Below are positions 39,763-49,488 of a stretch of 64,000 nt of DNA, one piece after another; the stretch's first letter is position 1, and the number at the start of each line of letters is the position of its first letter. This stretch comes from Streptomyces sp. NRRL F-2664. Lineage in GTDB: Bacteria; Actinomycetota; Actinomycetes; Streptomycetales; Streptomycetaceae. Under the pieces are notes generated by a model that saw nothing but the letters and a program-made list of their open reading frames with translations, had not been told where the DNA came from and did no database searches. The position numbers and the translations under genes are program-made. Where the stretch lies: NCBI RefSeq assembly GCF_000719345.1, contig NZ_JOFX01000020.1:1-64000 (forward strand), written 5' to 3'.

Positions 39763-40491
39763 GCCGTGTCCCGCCGGGCCGGCCGGGTGTGCCGTGCTTG
39801 TGGCGTCCCGCGCCCGTGTGGGTTCCGGGGTGCTTGCCCCCGACGAGGGGGCATTGCTGTTTGCGTCGGCGTCCGGCCAAGCCTGCCGCCCTGCCGCGTC
39901 TGCGGCGCACAGCTGCACGTAGCGCTGCAGCGGCCGACCGCGGGGGCGTTGCTCATGTGGTCCCCGCCGCCTGGTCGCGTTCCCGGGCGCTTCCCGCCCT
40001 GCGGGGCCACAGCCGAACTGCGCCCGGGCAGTCGCGCCTGCCGACACAGCGGGGGAAGACCGCGCGCTCCGCAGTGATCGGCCGCCGATGTCGGCGGTCG
40101 TATGGCCCGCGGCCTACGCCGTGCTCCGCGGCGGGTAGCGCCGGCGGCGCTTTCCCGGTGCCCGGGTCAGTTGTGTTCCGTCGCGCGTCCCGCCGGGCGT
40201 TGTCCGCAGGGCTCCCGGTGCCCCGGCCGCTGGTGTGTTCCCCCCCCCGCACCCCCCCGGGTCCCGTCCGCAGGGCGCCCCATGTCCCGGCCGGTGTGTT
40301 CCCTCGCGCTCCCGCGGGCCCTGTCCGCCGGGCCCTGTCCGCAGGCCTCCCGGTGCCCCTGCCGGTGGTGTGCTCCGGCGCGCGCCCCGCGGGCCCCGGC
40401 CCGTGGGTTCCGTCGCGCGGGGCCCCCAGGTGGTGTTCACATGGCGAAACCGTTCGTGGGGTGGGGTGGCGTCTCGCCTAGGCTGGGTGTC
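39763..40491. other. GC-rich non-coding spacer
   Basis: These 729 bases contain no credible gene; open frames are Arg/Pro/Gly-only. The second half holds degenerate tandem repeats described separately. The promoter of the following gene should lie near the end, but no clear boxes are seen. Confidence 0.55.
40168..40440. repeat. Degenerate tandem repeats of about 40-75 bp
   Basis: About four imperfect copies of a unit begin GTGTTCC or GTGTGTTCC and contain GTCCGCAGGG and CCCGGTGCCCC. Spacing varies. No coding or structural role is evident. Confidence 0.5.
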
Positions 40492-41472
40492 GTGACCCCC
40501 GCCGACCTCTCCCGTTGCGTCGTACGCGCCGTGCGCCACGCCGTCGCCGACGGGGAGCTGGCCGTCGGGGCGGTCGCGCCCGGGCGGGTCGTCGTCGAGC
40601 GGACCCGGCCCGGCGGGGTGGGGGACTACGCCACCCCCGTCGCCTTCCAGATCGCCAGGGCCGCCGGATGCCCGACCCGGGACGTGGCCGGCGTACTGGC
40701 GCGCCGGCTCGGCGCCGAGCCGGGCATCGAGAGCGTCGAGGTCACCGGAGCCGGATTCCTGAACTTCGTGCTGCCCGCCCCCTCCGCGCCCGCCGTCATC
40801 ACCGAAGTGATCGTCCGCGACATCGCCATCCGGGACGTCCGCGGCGGCGCGGCCCATGTCCTGCCCGCGGACGAGAGCGGGCTCGGGCTGCGCGAGCGGG
40901 TCGTACGGCGCAGCGTGCTGCGGCTCGTGGCCGCCGAGGGCGGCACCGAGCGCGACCTGCCGGACACCCTGGCCGCAGCCCCCGTCGCCCGGCGCGACGG
41001 CGACGTCGTCGCCCGCTACGGCGCCGATGCCGCCTGCTGGGCGATGCTCGCCGTGCCCGCCCGCGAGACCCCCTCCTTCTGCGCCACGCTGCTGCACCAG
41101 GGCGAGGCCAGCGAGTTCTTCCGCGTCCGCTACGCCCACGCCCGCAGCCGGGCCCTCGTACGCAACGCCGCCCAACTGGGCTTCCACCCGGAGGCGGGCG
41201 AGGTCGACGACGCCCCCGCCCTGCTGCGCCTCCTGGCCGACCACCCCCTCGTCCTCGAAGCCGCCGCGCACCACCGCGCGCCCGAGCGGCTCGTACGCAA
41301 CCTCGTCGAGCTCGCCGACGCGCTGCTCGACTTCCAGCACCGCGTCCTGCCCCAGGGGGACGAGAAACCCTCGGCCGCCCACCGCGCCCGGCTGGCACTC
41401 GCCGACGCCGCCGGGACGGTGCTGGCCGGCGGCCTGGCCCTGCTCGGCATGGACGCACCCGAACGCCTATGA
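40492..41472 (+). CDS. ArgS-related anticodon-binding protein (NrtL-like)
   Basis: This protein of about 326 residues is related to arginyl-tRNA synthetase but lacks its catalytic HIGH/KMSKS core. The N-terminal 100 residues resemble the ArgS additional domain (GDYATPVAFQIARAAGCPTRDVAGVLARRL, VEVTGAGFLNFVL). The C-terminal 140 resemble the DALR anticodon-binding domain (GEASEFFRVRYAHARSRALVRNAAQLG, ending DALLDFQHRVLP). It cannot aminoacylate tRNA alone; binding of tRNA-Arg is plausible, and a tRNA-Arg gene lies 1.3 kb upstream, though that may be coincidence. It is followed by lysA after 19 bases, as in other Streptomyces. Confidence 0.82.
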   Translation: MTPADLSRCVVRAVRHAVADGELAVGAVAPGRVVVERTRPGGVGDYATPVAFQIARAAGCPTRDVAGVLARRLGAEPGIESVEVTGAGFLNFVLPAPSAPAVITEVIVRDIAIRDVRGGAAHVLPADESGLGLRERVVRRSVLRLVAAEGGTERDLPDTLAAAPVARRDGDVVARYGADAACWAMLAVPARETPSFCATLLHQGEASEFFRVRYAHARSRALVRNAAQLGFHPEAGEVDDAPALLRLLADHPLVLEAAAHHRAPERLVRNLVELADALLDFQHRVLPQGDEKPSAAHRARLALADAAGTVLAGGLALLGMDAPERL

Positions 41473-41491
41473 ACCGCGAAGAGAGAAACCG

Positions 41492-42883
41492 ATGAGCCGC
41501 TCCGCGCACCCCGCCGGCCCCCGCCACGCCGACGTCCTGCCCGAAGGGCACTACTCCCCGCCGCCCGCCGACCTCAACGCGCTCGACGCGAAGGTCTGGT
41601 CCCGTACCGTCCGGCGCGAGGACGACGGGGTCGTCTCCGTCGGCGGCATCGACGTCACCAAGCTCGCCGAGGAGTTCGGGACGCCCGCCTACTTCCTCGA
41701 CGAGGAGGACTTCCGGACCCGCTGCCGCGCCTGGGCGCACGCCTTCGGCCCCGGCGCCGACGTCTTCTACGCCGGCAAGGCGTTCCTGTCCAAGGCCGTC
41801 GTGAAGTGGCTCGCGGAAGAAGGGCTCAACGTCGACGTGTGCTCCGGCGGGGAGCTGACGACCGCGCTCGCCGCCGGGATGCCGGCCGGGCGGATCGCCT
41901 TCCACGGCAACAACAAGTCCGAGGCCGAGATCCGCCGGGCCGTCGAGGCCGGGGTCGGCCGGATCGTCCTGGACTCCTTCCAGGAGATCGCCCGCGTCGC
42001 GCACGTCGCCCGCGAGCTCGGCGTACGGCAGCCCGTGCAGATCCGGGTGACCGTCGGCGTCGAGGCGCACACGCACGAGTTCATCGCGACCGCCCACGAG
42101 GACCAGAAGTTCGGCATCGCCGTCGCCGACGGGTCCGCCGCCGAGGCCGTGCGCCGCGCCCTCGGCCACGACTCGCTGGAGCTGCTGGGCGTCCACTCCC
42201 ACATCGGCTCGCAGATCTTCGACATGGCCGGCTTCGAGGTCTCCGCCAAGCGCGTCGTGCGCCTGCTCGCCGCCGTCCGCGACGAGCACGGCGTCGAACT
42301 GCCCGAGATCGACCTCGGCGGCGGCCTCGGCATCGCCTACACCTCGAACGACGACCCGCGCGAGCCGCACGAGATCGCCAAGGCCCTCACCGAGATCGTG
42401 GCCCGCGAGTGCGAGAGCGCCGGACTGCGCGCCCCCCGGATCTCCGTCGAGCCCGGCCGCGCCATCGTCGGCCCGACCGCGTTCACCCTGTACGAGGTGG
42501 GGACGATCAAGCCGCTGGAGGGGCTCCGTACCTACGTGAGCGTCGACGGCGGGATGTCCGACAACATCCGCACGGCCCTCTACGACGCCGAGTACTCCAT
42601 CGCGCTGGTCTCCCGGACCTCCGACGCCGAGCCGATGCTCGTGCGCGTCGTCGGCAAGCACTGCGAGAGCGGCGACATCGTCGTGAAGGACGCGTTCCTG
42701 CCGGCCGACCTGGCACCCGGCGACCTCCTCGCCGTGCCCGCGACCGGCGCGTACTGCCGCTCCATGGCCAGCAACTACAACCACGCGCTCCGCCCGCCCG
42801 TCGTCGCCGTGCGTGACGGACAGGCCCGAGTGATCGTTCGCCGCGAGACGGAGGAAGATCTCCTGCGTCTCGACCTCGGATGA
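41492..42883 (+). CDS. lysA: Diaminopimelate decarboxylase
   Basis: This 463-residue PLP enzyme catalyses the last step of lysine synthesis, meso-diaminopimelate to lysine. The PLP Lys96 is in FYAGKAF; GVHSHIGSQ and the GGGLGIAY phosphate loop follow, and the GKHCESGD substrate loop with the conserved Cys lies near the C-terminus. The N-terminus has about 45 extra residues before the barrel, normal for actinobacteria. ATG 41492 is used. It is followed by a hairpin and then hom, so the aspartate-family genes are clustered. Confidence 0.96.
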   Translation: MSRSAHPAGPRHADVLPEGHYSPPPADLNALDAKVWSRTVRREDDGVVSVGGIDVTKLAEEFGTPAYFLDEEDFRTRCRAWAHAFGPGADVFYAGKAFLSKAVVKWLAEEGLNVDVCSGGELTTALAAGMPAGRIAFHGNNKSEAEIRRAVEAGVGRIVLDSFQEIARVAHVARELGVRQPVQIRVTVGVEAHTHEFIATAHEDQKFGIAVADGSAAEAVRRALGHDSLELLGVHSHIGSQIFDMAGFEVSAKRVVRLLAAVRDEHGVELPEIDLGGGLGIAYTSNDDPREPHEIAKALTEIVARECESAGLRAPRISVEPGRAIVGPTAFTLYEVGTIKPLEGLRTYVSVDGGMSDNIRTALYDAEYSIALVSRTSDAEPMLVRVVGKHCESGDIVVKDAFLPADLAPGDLLAVPATGAYCRSMASNYNHALRPPVVAVRDGQARVIVRRETEEDLLRLDLG

Positions 42884-42952
42884 TGAAATAGGCATCTCAC
42901 TGAATGGACCGAGGATGGAAAGTGCTGTCCATTGAGTGAGACTGGTTCACAT

Positions 42953-42976
42953 CCCGCGCGCAAAACCGCGCGCGGG
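42953..42976 (+). terminator. Hairpin between lysA and hom
   Basis: A perfect 9-bp GC stem, CCCGCGCGC/GCGCGCGGG (42953-42961, 42968-42976), has an AAAACC loop, 32 bases before hom. It could terminate lysA transcripts or act in the hom leader. Confidence 0.65.
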
Positions 42977-43008
42977 GTATTGATGGAAGATCGAAAGGCG
43001 TAGGTCGA

Positions 43009-44301
43009 ATGATGCGTACGCGTCCGCTGAAGGTGGCGCTGCTGGGCTGTGGAGTGGTCGGCTCAGAGGTGGCTCGCATCATGACGACGCACGCCGACGA
43101 CCTCACGCAGAGGATCGGCGCGCCCGTCGAGCTCGCCGGCGTGGCCGTGCGCCGTCCCTCCAAGGTGCGCGAGGGCATCGACCCGGCCCTGATCACCACC
43201 GATGCCACCGCCCTTCTCAAACGCGGCGACATCGACATCGCCATCGAGGTCATCGGTGGCATCGAGCCGGCCCGCACCCTGATCACCACCGCCTTCGAGC
43301 ACGGCATCTCGGTGGTCTCCGCGAACAAGGCGCTGCTCGCCCAGGACGGCGCCGCGCTGCACGCCGCCGCCGAGCAGCAGGGCCGCGACCTGTACTACGA
43401 GGCCGCCGTGGCCGGCGCGATCCCGCTGGTCCGGCCGCTGCGCGAGTCCCTCGCCGGCGACAAGATCAACCGGGTGATGGGCATCGTCAACGGCACGACG
43501 AACTTCATCCTCGACAAGATGGACTCGACCGGCGCCGGCTACCAGGAGGCCCTGGACGAGGCCACCGCCCTCGGGTACGCCGAAGCCGACCCGACCGCCG
43601 ACGTCGAGGGCTACGACGCCGCCGCCAAGGCCGCGATCCTGGCCGGCATCGCCTTCCACACCCGCGTCCGCCTCGACGACGTGTACCGGGAGGGCATGAC
43701 CGAGGTCAGCGCCGCCGACTTCGCCTCCGCCAAGCGGATGGGCTGCACCATCAAGCTGCTCGCCATCCTGGAGCGCGCCGCGGACGGCGAGTCCGTCACC
43801 GCCCGCGTCCACCCGGCGATGATCCCGCTCAGCCACCCCCTCGCCTCCGTCCGCGAGGCGTACAACGCGGTCTTCGTCGAGGCGGAGGCCGCCGGGCGGC
43901 TCATGTTCTACGGTCCCGGCGCGGGCGGTGCCCCGACCGCGTCCGCGGTCCTCGGCGACCTCGTCGCCGTCGCCCGCAACAAGCTCGCCGAGGCAACGGG
44001 GCCCGGCGAGTCGGCGTACACCCAGCTGCCGGTCAGCACCATGGGCGAGGTCGTCACCCGCTACCACATCAGCCTCGATGTGGCGGACAAGCCGGGCGTC
44101 CTCGCCCAGGTGGCGACGACGTTCGCGGAGCACGGGGTGTCCATCGACACCGTCCGCCAGCAGGGCAAGGACGGCGAGGCCTCCCTCGTCGTCGTCACCC
44201 ACCGCGCGCCCGACGCCGCCCTCTCCGGGACCGTCGAGGCGCTGCGGAAGCTGGACACCGTGCGCGGTGTCGCCAGCATCATGCGTGTTGAAGGGGAGTA
44301 A
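43009..44301 (+). CDS. hom: Homoserine dehydrogenase
   Basis: This 430-residue enzyme reduces aspartate semialdehyde to homoserine, the common precursor of threonine and methionine. It shows an N-terminal Rossmann fold (LKVALLGCGVVGSEVARI), the catalytic domain with GIVNGTTNFIL and ALGYAEADPTADVEGYDAA, and a C-terminal ACT domain (about residues 350-430) that normally gives threonine feedback inhibition. It is the first gene of hom-thrC-thrB. Two adjacent ATG codons (43009, 43012) are possible starts. Confidence 0.96.
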   Translation: MMRTRPLKVALLGCGVVGSEVARIMTTHADDLTQRIGAPVELAGVAVRRPSKVREGIDPALITTDATALLKRGDIDIAIEVIGGIEPARTLITTAFEHGISVVSANKALLAQDGAALHAAAEQQGRDLYYEAAVAGAIPLVRPLRESLAGDKINRVMGIVNGTTNFILDKMDSTGAGYQEALDEATALGYAEADPTADVEGYDAAAKAAILAGIAFHTRVRLDDVYREGMTEVSAADFASAKRMGCTIKLLAILERAADGESVTARVHPAMIPLSHPLASVREAYNAVFVEAEAAGRLMFYGPGAGGAPTASAVLGDLVAVARNKLAEATGPGESAYTQLPVSTMGEVVTRYHISLDVADKPGVLAQVATTFAEHGVSIDTVRQQGKDGEASLVVVTHRAPDAALSGTVEALRKLDTVRGVASIMRVEGE

Positions 44302-44307
44302 GGACCC

Positions 44308-45378
44308 ATGAGCAGCAATCGCACCCACCAGTGGCGCGGCATCATCGAGGAGTACCGGGACCGCCTGCCGGTGACGGACACGACCCCGGTGGTGACGCTC
44401 CGCGAGGGTGGCACTCCCCTCGTCCCCGCACAGGTGCTGTCCGAGCGCACCGGTTGCGAGGTGCACCTGAAGGTCGAGGGGGCGAACCCCACCGGGTCCT
44501 TCAAGGACCGCGGCATGACCATGGCCATCACCAGGGCCAAGGAGGAGGGCGCCAAGGCGGTCATCTGCGCCTCCACCGGCAACACTTCGGCGTCCGCGGC
44601 CGCCTACGCGGTGCGTGCCGGGATGGTCTCCGCGGTGCTCGTGCCCCGCGGCAAGATCGCGCTCGGCAAGATGGGCCAGGCCCTGGTGCACGGCGCCAAG
44701 ATCCTTCAGGTGGACGGCAACTTCGACGACTGCCTCGACCTCGCCCGCGCGCTGTCCGACAACTACCCGGTGGCGCTGGTCAATTCCGTCAATCCGGTGC
44801 GCATCGAGGGCCAGAAGACGGCCGCGTTCGAGATCGTCGACGCGCTCGGCGACGCCCCGGACGTGCACGTGCTGCCGGTGGGCAACGCGGGCAACATCAC
44901 CGCGTACTGGAAGGGGTTCAAGGAGTACAAGGCCGACGGCCTGGCCTCCCGTACGCCCCGCGTGTGGGGTTTCCAGGCCTCCGGATCCGCGCCCATCGTG
45001 CGGGGCGAGGTCGTCAAGGAGCCGCACACCGTCGCCACCGCGATCCGCATCGGCAACCCGGCCTCCTGGGACCACGCGCTGGCGGCGCGTGACGAGTCGG
45101 GCGGCTTCATCGACGAGGTGACGGACCGCCAGATCCTGGCCGCCTACCGGCTGTTGGCCTCCCAGGAGGGCGTCTTCGTGGAGCCCGCCTCGGCCGCGTC
45201 CGTGGCCGGTCTGCTCAAGGCCGCCGAGCTGGGCCTGGTCGACCCGGGCCAGAGGATCGTGTGCACCGTCACCGGCAACGGCCTGAAGGACCCCGACTGG
45301 GCGGTCGCCGGCGCTCCGCAGCCGGTCACGGTTCCGGTGGACGCCGAAGCCGCCGCCGTCCGCCTCGGCCTGGTCTGA
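44308..45378 (+). CDS. thrC: Threonine synthase
   Basis: This 356-residue PLP enzyme converts O-phosphohomoserine to threonine. The PLP Lys66 is in [21 protein letters not shown] and the glycine-rich [14 protein letters not shown] phosphate-binding loop are intact. It starts six bases after hom with AAGGA at the hom stop, so it is co-transcribed. It is of the short bacterial class without the N-terminal extension of the yeast type. Confidence 0.96.
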   Translation: MSSNRTHQWRGIIEEYRDRLPVTDTTPVVTLREGGTPLVPAQVLSERTGCEVHLKVEGANPTGSFKDRGMTMAITRAKEEGAKAVICASTGNTSASAAAYAVRAGMVSAVLVPRGKIALGKMGQALVHGAKILQVDGNFDDCLDLARALSDNYPVALVNSVNPVRIEGQKTAAFEIVDALGDAPDVHVLPVGNAGNITAYWKGFKEYKADGLASRTPRVWGFQASGSAPIVRGEVVKEPHTVATAIRIGNPASWDHALAARDESGGFIDEVTDRQILAAYRLLASQEGVFVEPASAASVAGLLKAAELGLVDPGQRIVCTVTGNGLKDPDWAVAGAPQPVTVPVDAEAAAVRLGLV

Positions 45379-45713
45379 CGCACGACCGTGTGAGCCGGGG
45401 TTCCGCAGGGCTCCGGGCGCCCAGCCGGGCGTCCGAGGGCCTCGCGGGCCCCGGCAACTCACCCCGTACGACGACACAAGTGCAACCGAAGCGGGTCCAA
45501 CCCGGTCGAATCCGCGACACGCATCGTGCGCCTCCTGTGCGCCCTATGTCGCGAGAGAACCTTCCTTCGATAGGCTGTACTTACATCCGCCACCGCGCAT
45601 ATGACTGCGGTGCTGCCCCGAGGGCCTTCGGGTGTCGTACGTTCTCCAGTACATTCACAGCGAGCCAGCGAAGAGCGAAGTCCTCGCACAGTCACAAGGA
45701 GTGTCATCGGACG
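45379..45713. other. thrC-thrB intergenic region
   Basis: These 335 bases have no gene. The second half becomes AT-richer (about 45590-45700), which suggests that thrB has its own promoter or leader; no clear -35/-10 pair could be fixed. Confidence 0.45.
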
Positions 45714-46640
45714 ATGGCCGGTCCAGCGTTCCGCGCCGCCGCCGTACGGGTGCGCGTCCCCGCCAGCAGTGCCAATCTCGGCCCCGGCTTCGACGCCCTG
45801 GGCCTGGCCCTGGGCCTCTACGACGACGTCGTCGTCCGGGTGGCCGACTCCGGCCTGAACATCGACATCGCGGGTGAGGGCGCCGACACCCTCCCGCGGG
45901 ACGAGAGCCACCTGCTCGTACGCTCCATGCGCACCGCCTTCGACCTGCTGGGCGGCCAGCCGCGCGGCCTTGAGGTCGTCTGCGCCAACCGCATCCCGCA
46001 CGGCCGCGGCCTGGGCTCGTCCTCGGCCGCCATCTGCGCCGGCATCGTCGCCGCCCGCGCCGTCACCATAGGCGGGGAGGCGAAGCTCGACGATGCGGCG
46101 CTCCTGGAGCTCGCCACCGAGATCGAGGGGCACCCCGACAACGTGGCCGCCTGCCTGCTCGGCGGCTTCACCCTGGCGTGGATGGACGGGGGCAGTGCCC
46201 GGGCCATCCGGATGGAGCCCGCCGACTCCATCGTTCCGGTGGTCTTCGTACCTTCCCGGCCGGTCCTCACCGAGACGGCGCGCGGCCTGCTGCCGCGGAC
46301 CGTCCCGCACGTGGACGCGGCCGTCAACGCGGGCCGCGCGGGCCTGCTCGTGGAAGCCCTGACCAGGCGTCCCGAGCTGCTGCTGCCGGCCACCGAAGAC
46401 CGGCTCCACCAGGAGTACCGGTCCCCGGCGATGCCCGAGAGCGTGGCACTCGTCAACCGACTGCGGGCGGACGGCATCCCCGCGGTCATCTCCGGCGCGG
46501 GCCCGACGGTCCTCGCGCTGGTCGACAACGACGCGGCCGACAAGGTCGCGCAGCTCGCGGGCGAGGGATGGGCGGCCAACCGGCTCGCACTCGACGCCGC
46601 GGGCGCGAGCGTGCTTCCGCTGGGCACCCAGGGCGGCTAG
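45714..46640 (+). CDS. thrB: Homoserine kinase
   Basis: This 308-residue GHMP-family kinase phosphorylates homoserine for threonine synthase. Motifs: PASSANLGPGFDALGLAL (motif 1), the ATP loop PHGRGLGSSSAA (about residues 95-106), EGHPDNVAACLLGG, and the C-terminal SGAGPTVLAL. ATG 45714 follows AAGGAG at 45697. A GC hairpin ends transcription after the gene. Confidence 0.96.
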   Translation: MAGPAFRAAAVRVRVPASSANLGPGFDALGLALGLYDDVVVRVADSGLNIDIAGEGADTLPRDESHLLVRSMRTAFDLLGGQPRGLEVVCANRIPHGRGLGSSSAAICAGIVAARAVTIGGEAKLDDAALLELATEIEGHPDNVAACLLGGFTLAWMDGGSARAIRMEPADSIVPVVFVPSRPVLTETARGLLPRTVPHVDAAVNAGRAGLLVEALTRRPELLLPATEDRLHQEYRSPAMPESVALVNRLRADGIPAVISGAGPTVLALVDNDAADKVAQLAGEGWAANRLALDAAGASVLPLGTQGG

Positions 46641-47070
46641 GGCTGTCCTCCGACAGGACCAGTCGGCCAGGGGCGGGCGGCCGGGGCAGGCCGCCCGCGC
46701 GGAAGGGCGCGGTTGCCGGTGATTGAGAGGGGGAATATCTGTTGGATCCGGTAGTGTTAGTCTCAAGTGCGCATCGGAAGCCGTCATGGCTCGGTGCTCA
46801 GTGTCCCCATCCGGGACCACCTTTCTTCCGGGAGCCTCCCCGACTGCTTTGATCACTTCCAGCAGTTTCGAGCACGCTCCGGAATCGGCGTGAATTTCCC
46901 ACGCTTTCCAGCTCGGGGGCTTCTCGCCGAACCCACGTACGTTTTCTCTCCGCCGTATTTCTACCGGCGGACCACCGCCCCGGCACGGTCCACACCAAGG
47001 ACCGTCGTCGGACAGCACAACCGGTCGCCGAGCCAGACAGGCCGACGTCCGCTCCAGGGAAGGACCCTTC
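46641..47070. other. rho leader and upstream region
   Basis: These 430 non-coding bases contain the thrB terminator, then AT-richer DNA near 46720-46760 (promoter expected around there), then about 300 bases of likely rho 5' leader. A long leader fits autogenous control of rho known in other bacteria (inference). Confidence 0.45.
46673..46698 (+). terminator. thrB terminator
   Basis: A perfect 10-bp stem, GCGGGCGGCC/GGCCGCCCGC (46673-46682, 46689-46698), with a GGGGCA loop, 32 bases after the thrB stop. Confidence 0.75.
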
Positions 47071-49188
47071 GTGAGCGACACCACCGATCTGATGGGCGCT
47101 GCCGACACCTCTGTCGACACCAGCGCCCCCGCCGCGGGCGCTGCGCCCAAGCGTCGCCGCACCGGCACCGGCCTTGACGGCATGGTCCTCGCCGAGCTGC
47201 AGCAGGTCGCGTCGGGCCTCGGCATCAGGGGCACCGCGCGCATGCGCAAGAGCCAGCTGATCGAGGTCATCAAGGAGGCGCAGGCGGGCGGCGGTGCCCC
47301 CAAGGCCGCAGCCTCCGCCGCCGCGGACACCGCCGAGGCCAAGCCGAAGCGCCGTGCCACCAGCAAGGCCCGTACGGCCGCCGTCGAGGCCCCGCAGGCG
47401 GCCGAGGCCGCCCCCGCGGCCCCCGCCGAGAAGCCCGCCGCGACGCAGGCGCAGATCGAGATCCCGGGCCAGCCCGCAGGGGGCCCCTCCCGCTCGAGCG
47501 CAGCCGAGAGTGGGGGAGACGACGTCCCGGCCGGCGAGCGCCGCCGCCGGCGCGCCACCGCCCCCTCCGGCAGCCCGGAGGGCTCGGCCCCCGTCTCCGT
47601 ACAGGTCGAGCAGAAGGCCGACACGGCCACGGCCACCGCGCCCGCCGAGACCAAGGCCGAGGCCGCCACGGCCGTCTCCGCCGGCCAGGCCCAGGGCCAG
47701 GACGGTGAGGGCCGCGGACGCCGCGACCGCCGGGAGCGCGGCGACCGCCAGCGCGACCGCCGCGACCGCGGCGCCAAGTCCGACGACCAGGGCCAGGGCG
47801 GCCAGGGTCAGGGCCAGCCCGCGCAGGGCGGCCAGGGCGGCGGCCGGCAGGACCGGGCCGACCGCCAGGACCGCCAGCAGCAGGGCGGCCGTCAGGGCCA
47901 GGGCCAGCAGGGACGCCAGGACGGCGGGCCGCAGGACGACTTCGACGACGAGGGCGGCCGCCGTGGCCGTCGCGGCCGCTACCGCGACCGCCGTGGCCGT
48001 CGCGGCCGCGACGAGTTCGCGCCGAACGAGCCGCAGGTCGCCGACGACGACGTGCTGATCCCCGTCGCGGGCATCCTCGACATCCTGGACAACTACGCGT
48101 TCATCCGGACCTCGGGCTACCTGCCCGGTCCCAACGACGTGTACGTCTCCCTCGCCCAGGTCCGCAAGGCGGGTCTGCGCAAGGGCGACCACACCACGGG
48201 TGCCGTGCGCCAGCCCAAGGACGGCGAGCGCCGCGAGAAGTTCAACGCGCTGGTGCGCCTGGACTCGGTGAACGGCATGGCGCCCGAATCCGGCCGCGGC
48301 CGCCCGGAGTTCCAGAAGCTGACGCCCCTGTACCCGCAGGACCGGCTGCGCCTGGAGACCGACCCGGGCGTGCTGACCACCCGCATCATCGACCTCGTGT
48401 CGCCGATCGGAAAGGGCCAGCGCGGCCTGATCGTGGCCCCGCCGAAGACCGGCAAGACCATGATCATGCAGGCGATCGCCAACGCGATCACCACCAACAA
48501 CCCCGAGTGCCACCTGATGGTCGTCCTGGTCGACGAGCGTCCGGAAGAGGTCACCGACATGCAGCGGTCGGTCAAGGGCGAGGTCATCTCCTCGACCTTC
48601 GACCGCCCGGCCGAGGACCACACCACCGTCGCCGAGCTGGCCATCGAGCGCGCCAAGCGCCTCGTCGAGCTGGGCCACGACGTGGTCGTCCTGCTGGACT
48701 CCATCACCCGTCTGGGCCGCGCGTACAACCTCGCGGCGCCCGCCTCCGGCCGCATCCTGTCCGGTGGTGTCGACTCGACCGCGCTGTACCCGCCGAAGCG
48801 CTTCTTCGGTGCCGCGCGCAACATCGAGGACGGCGGTTCGCTGACCATCCTGGCCACCGCGCTGGTCGACACCGGCTCGCGCATGGACGAGGTGATCTTC
48901 GAGGAGTTCAAGGGCACCGGCAACATGGAGCTCAAGCTCGACCGGAAGCTCGCCGACAAGCGCATCTTCCCGGCCGTCGACGTCGACCCGTCGGGCACCC
49001 GCAAGGAGGAGATCCTCCTCAACGCGGAAGAGCTCGCCATCGTCTGGAAGCTGCGCCGGGTGCTGCACGCCCTCGACTCGCAGCAGGCGATCGAACTGCT
49101 CCTCGACAAGATGAAGCAGACGAAGTCGAACGCCGAGTTCCTGATGCAGATCGCCAAGACGACCCCGTCGGGCAAGAACGACGACTGA
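47071..49188 (+). CDS. rho: Transcription termination factor Rho
   Basis: This 705-residue RNA-dependent hexameric helicase ends transcription. After a short Rho_N domain ([31 protein letters not shown], about residues 30-70) there is a long low-complexity insertion (about 75-325). It is first Ala/Glu-rich, then Gly/Gln/Arg/Asp repeats such as GQGGQGQGQ and [12 protein letters not shown], characteristic of actinobacterial Rho. The cold-shock-like RNA-binding domain and the RecA-type ATPase follow, with Walker A PPKTGKT (Lys462) and the [13 protein letters not shown] loop. GTG 47071 with AAGGA is the start. A strong hairpin follows the gene. Confidence 0.96.
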   Translation: MSDTTDLMGAADTSVDTSAPAAGAAPKRRRTGTGLDGMVLAELQQVASGLGIRGTARMRKSQLIEVIKEAQAGGGAPKAAASAAADTAEAKPKRRATSKARTAAVEAPQAAEAAPAAPAEKPAATQAQIEIPGQPAGGPSRSSAAESGGDDVPAGERRRRRATAPSGSPEGSAPVSVQVEQKADTATATAPAETKAEAATAVSAGQAQGQDGEGRGRRDRRERGDRQRDRRDRGAKSDDQGQGGQGQGQPAQGGQGGGRQDRADRQDRQQQGGRQGQGQQGRQDGGPQDDFDDEGGRRGRRGRYRDRRGRRGRDEFAPNEPQVADDDVLIPVAGILDILDNYAFIRTSGYLPGPNDVYVSLAQVRKAGLRKGDHTTGAVRQPKDGERREKFNALVRLDSVNGMAPESGRGRPEFQKLTPLYPQDRLRLETDPGVLTTRIIDLVSPIGKGQRGLIVAPPKTGKTMIMQAIANAITTNNPECHLMVVLVDERPEEVTDMQRSVKGEVISSTFDRPAEDHTTVAELAIERAKRLVELGHDVVVLLDSITRLGRAYNLAAPASGRILSGGVDSTALYPPKRFFGAARNIEDGGSLTILATALVDTGSRMDEVIFEEFKGTGNMELKLDRKLADKRIFPAVDVDPSGTRKEEILLNAEELAIVWKLRRVLHALDSQQAIELLLDKMKQTKSNAEFLMQIAKTTPSGKNDD

Positions 49189-49234
49189 GGTCCGCCGGTC
49201 GGCGTCATGCGCCGGCCGTGAGGCAACCGCCGCA

Positions 49235-49268
49235 GCAGCCCCCGCCGCACACCCGCGGCGGGGGCTGC
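49235..49268 (+). terminator. rho terminator
   Basis: A perfect 14-bp stem, GCAGCCCCCGCCGC (49235-49248) with its complement at 49255-49268, and loop ACACCC. Confidence 0.85.
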
Positions 49269-49488
49269 CGTGCGTGGTCCGGACCGGTGCGAGCTTCGCC
49301 ACATCACACCCCCTGCGCGGCTTTCGTCCCCGGGCCCGGAAACCGCAGGTGAGGGACGAGTCACCCGCCGTTCGTCCTGGTTCGTACGCCGGTGGTGGCC
49401 GTACGGGCGGTGGTGGGTGCCGTGGAACCCTTCAGGGCATGCGCCCGTCTGTGGGAGAAACCGAGGACGGCCGAGGACTGAGGAAGAC

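Noticed and set aside
42906..45477. Long minus-strand frames antisense to hom-thrC
   Set aside because: Shadow frames of well-recognised threonine genes; His/Arg/Gly/Asp-rich with no motif.
47700..48020. Tandem-like Gly/Gln/Arg/Asp repeats as a possible satellite or frameshift in rho
   Set aside because: The frame stays open and joins conserved Rho domains; such a low-complexity insertion is normal for actinobacterial Rho.
45459..49302. Long minus-strand frames antisense to thrB and rho
   Set aside because: Mirror the codon bias and the Gly/Gln/Arg repeats of rho; no independent gene features.
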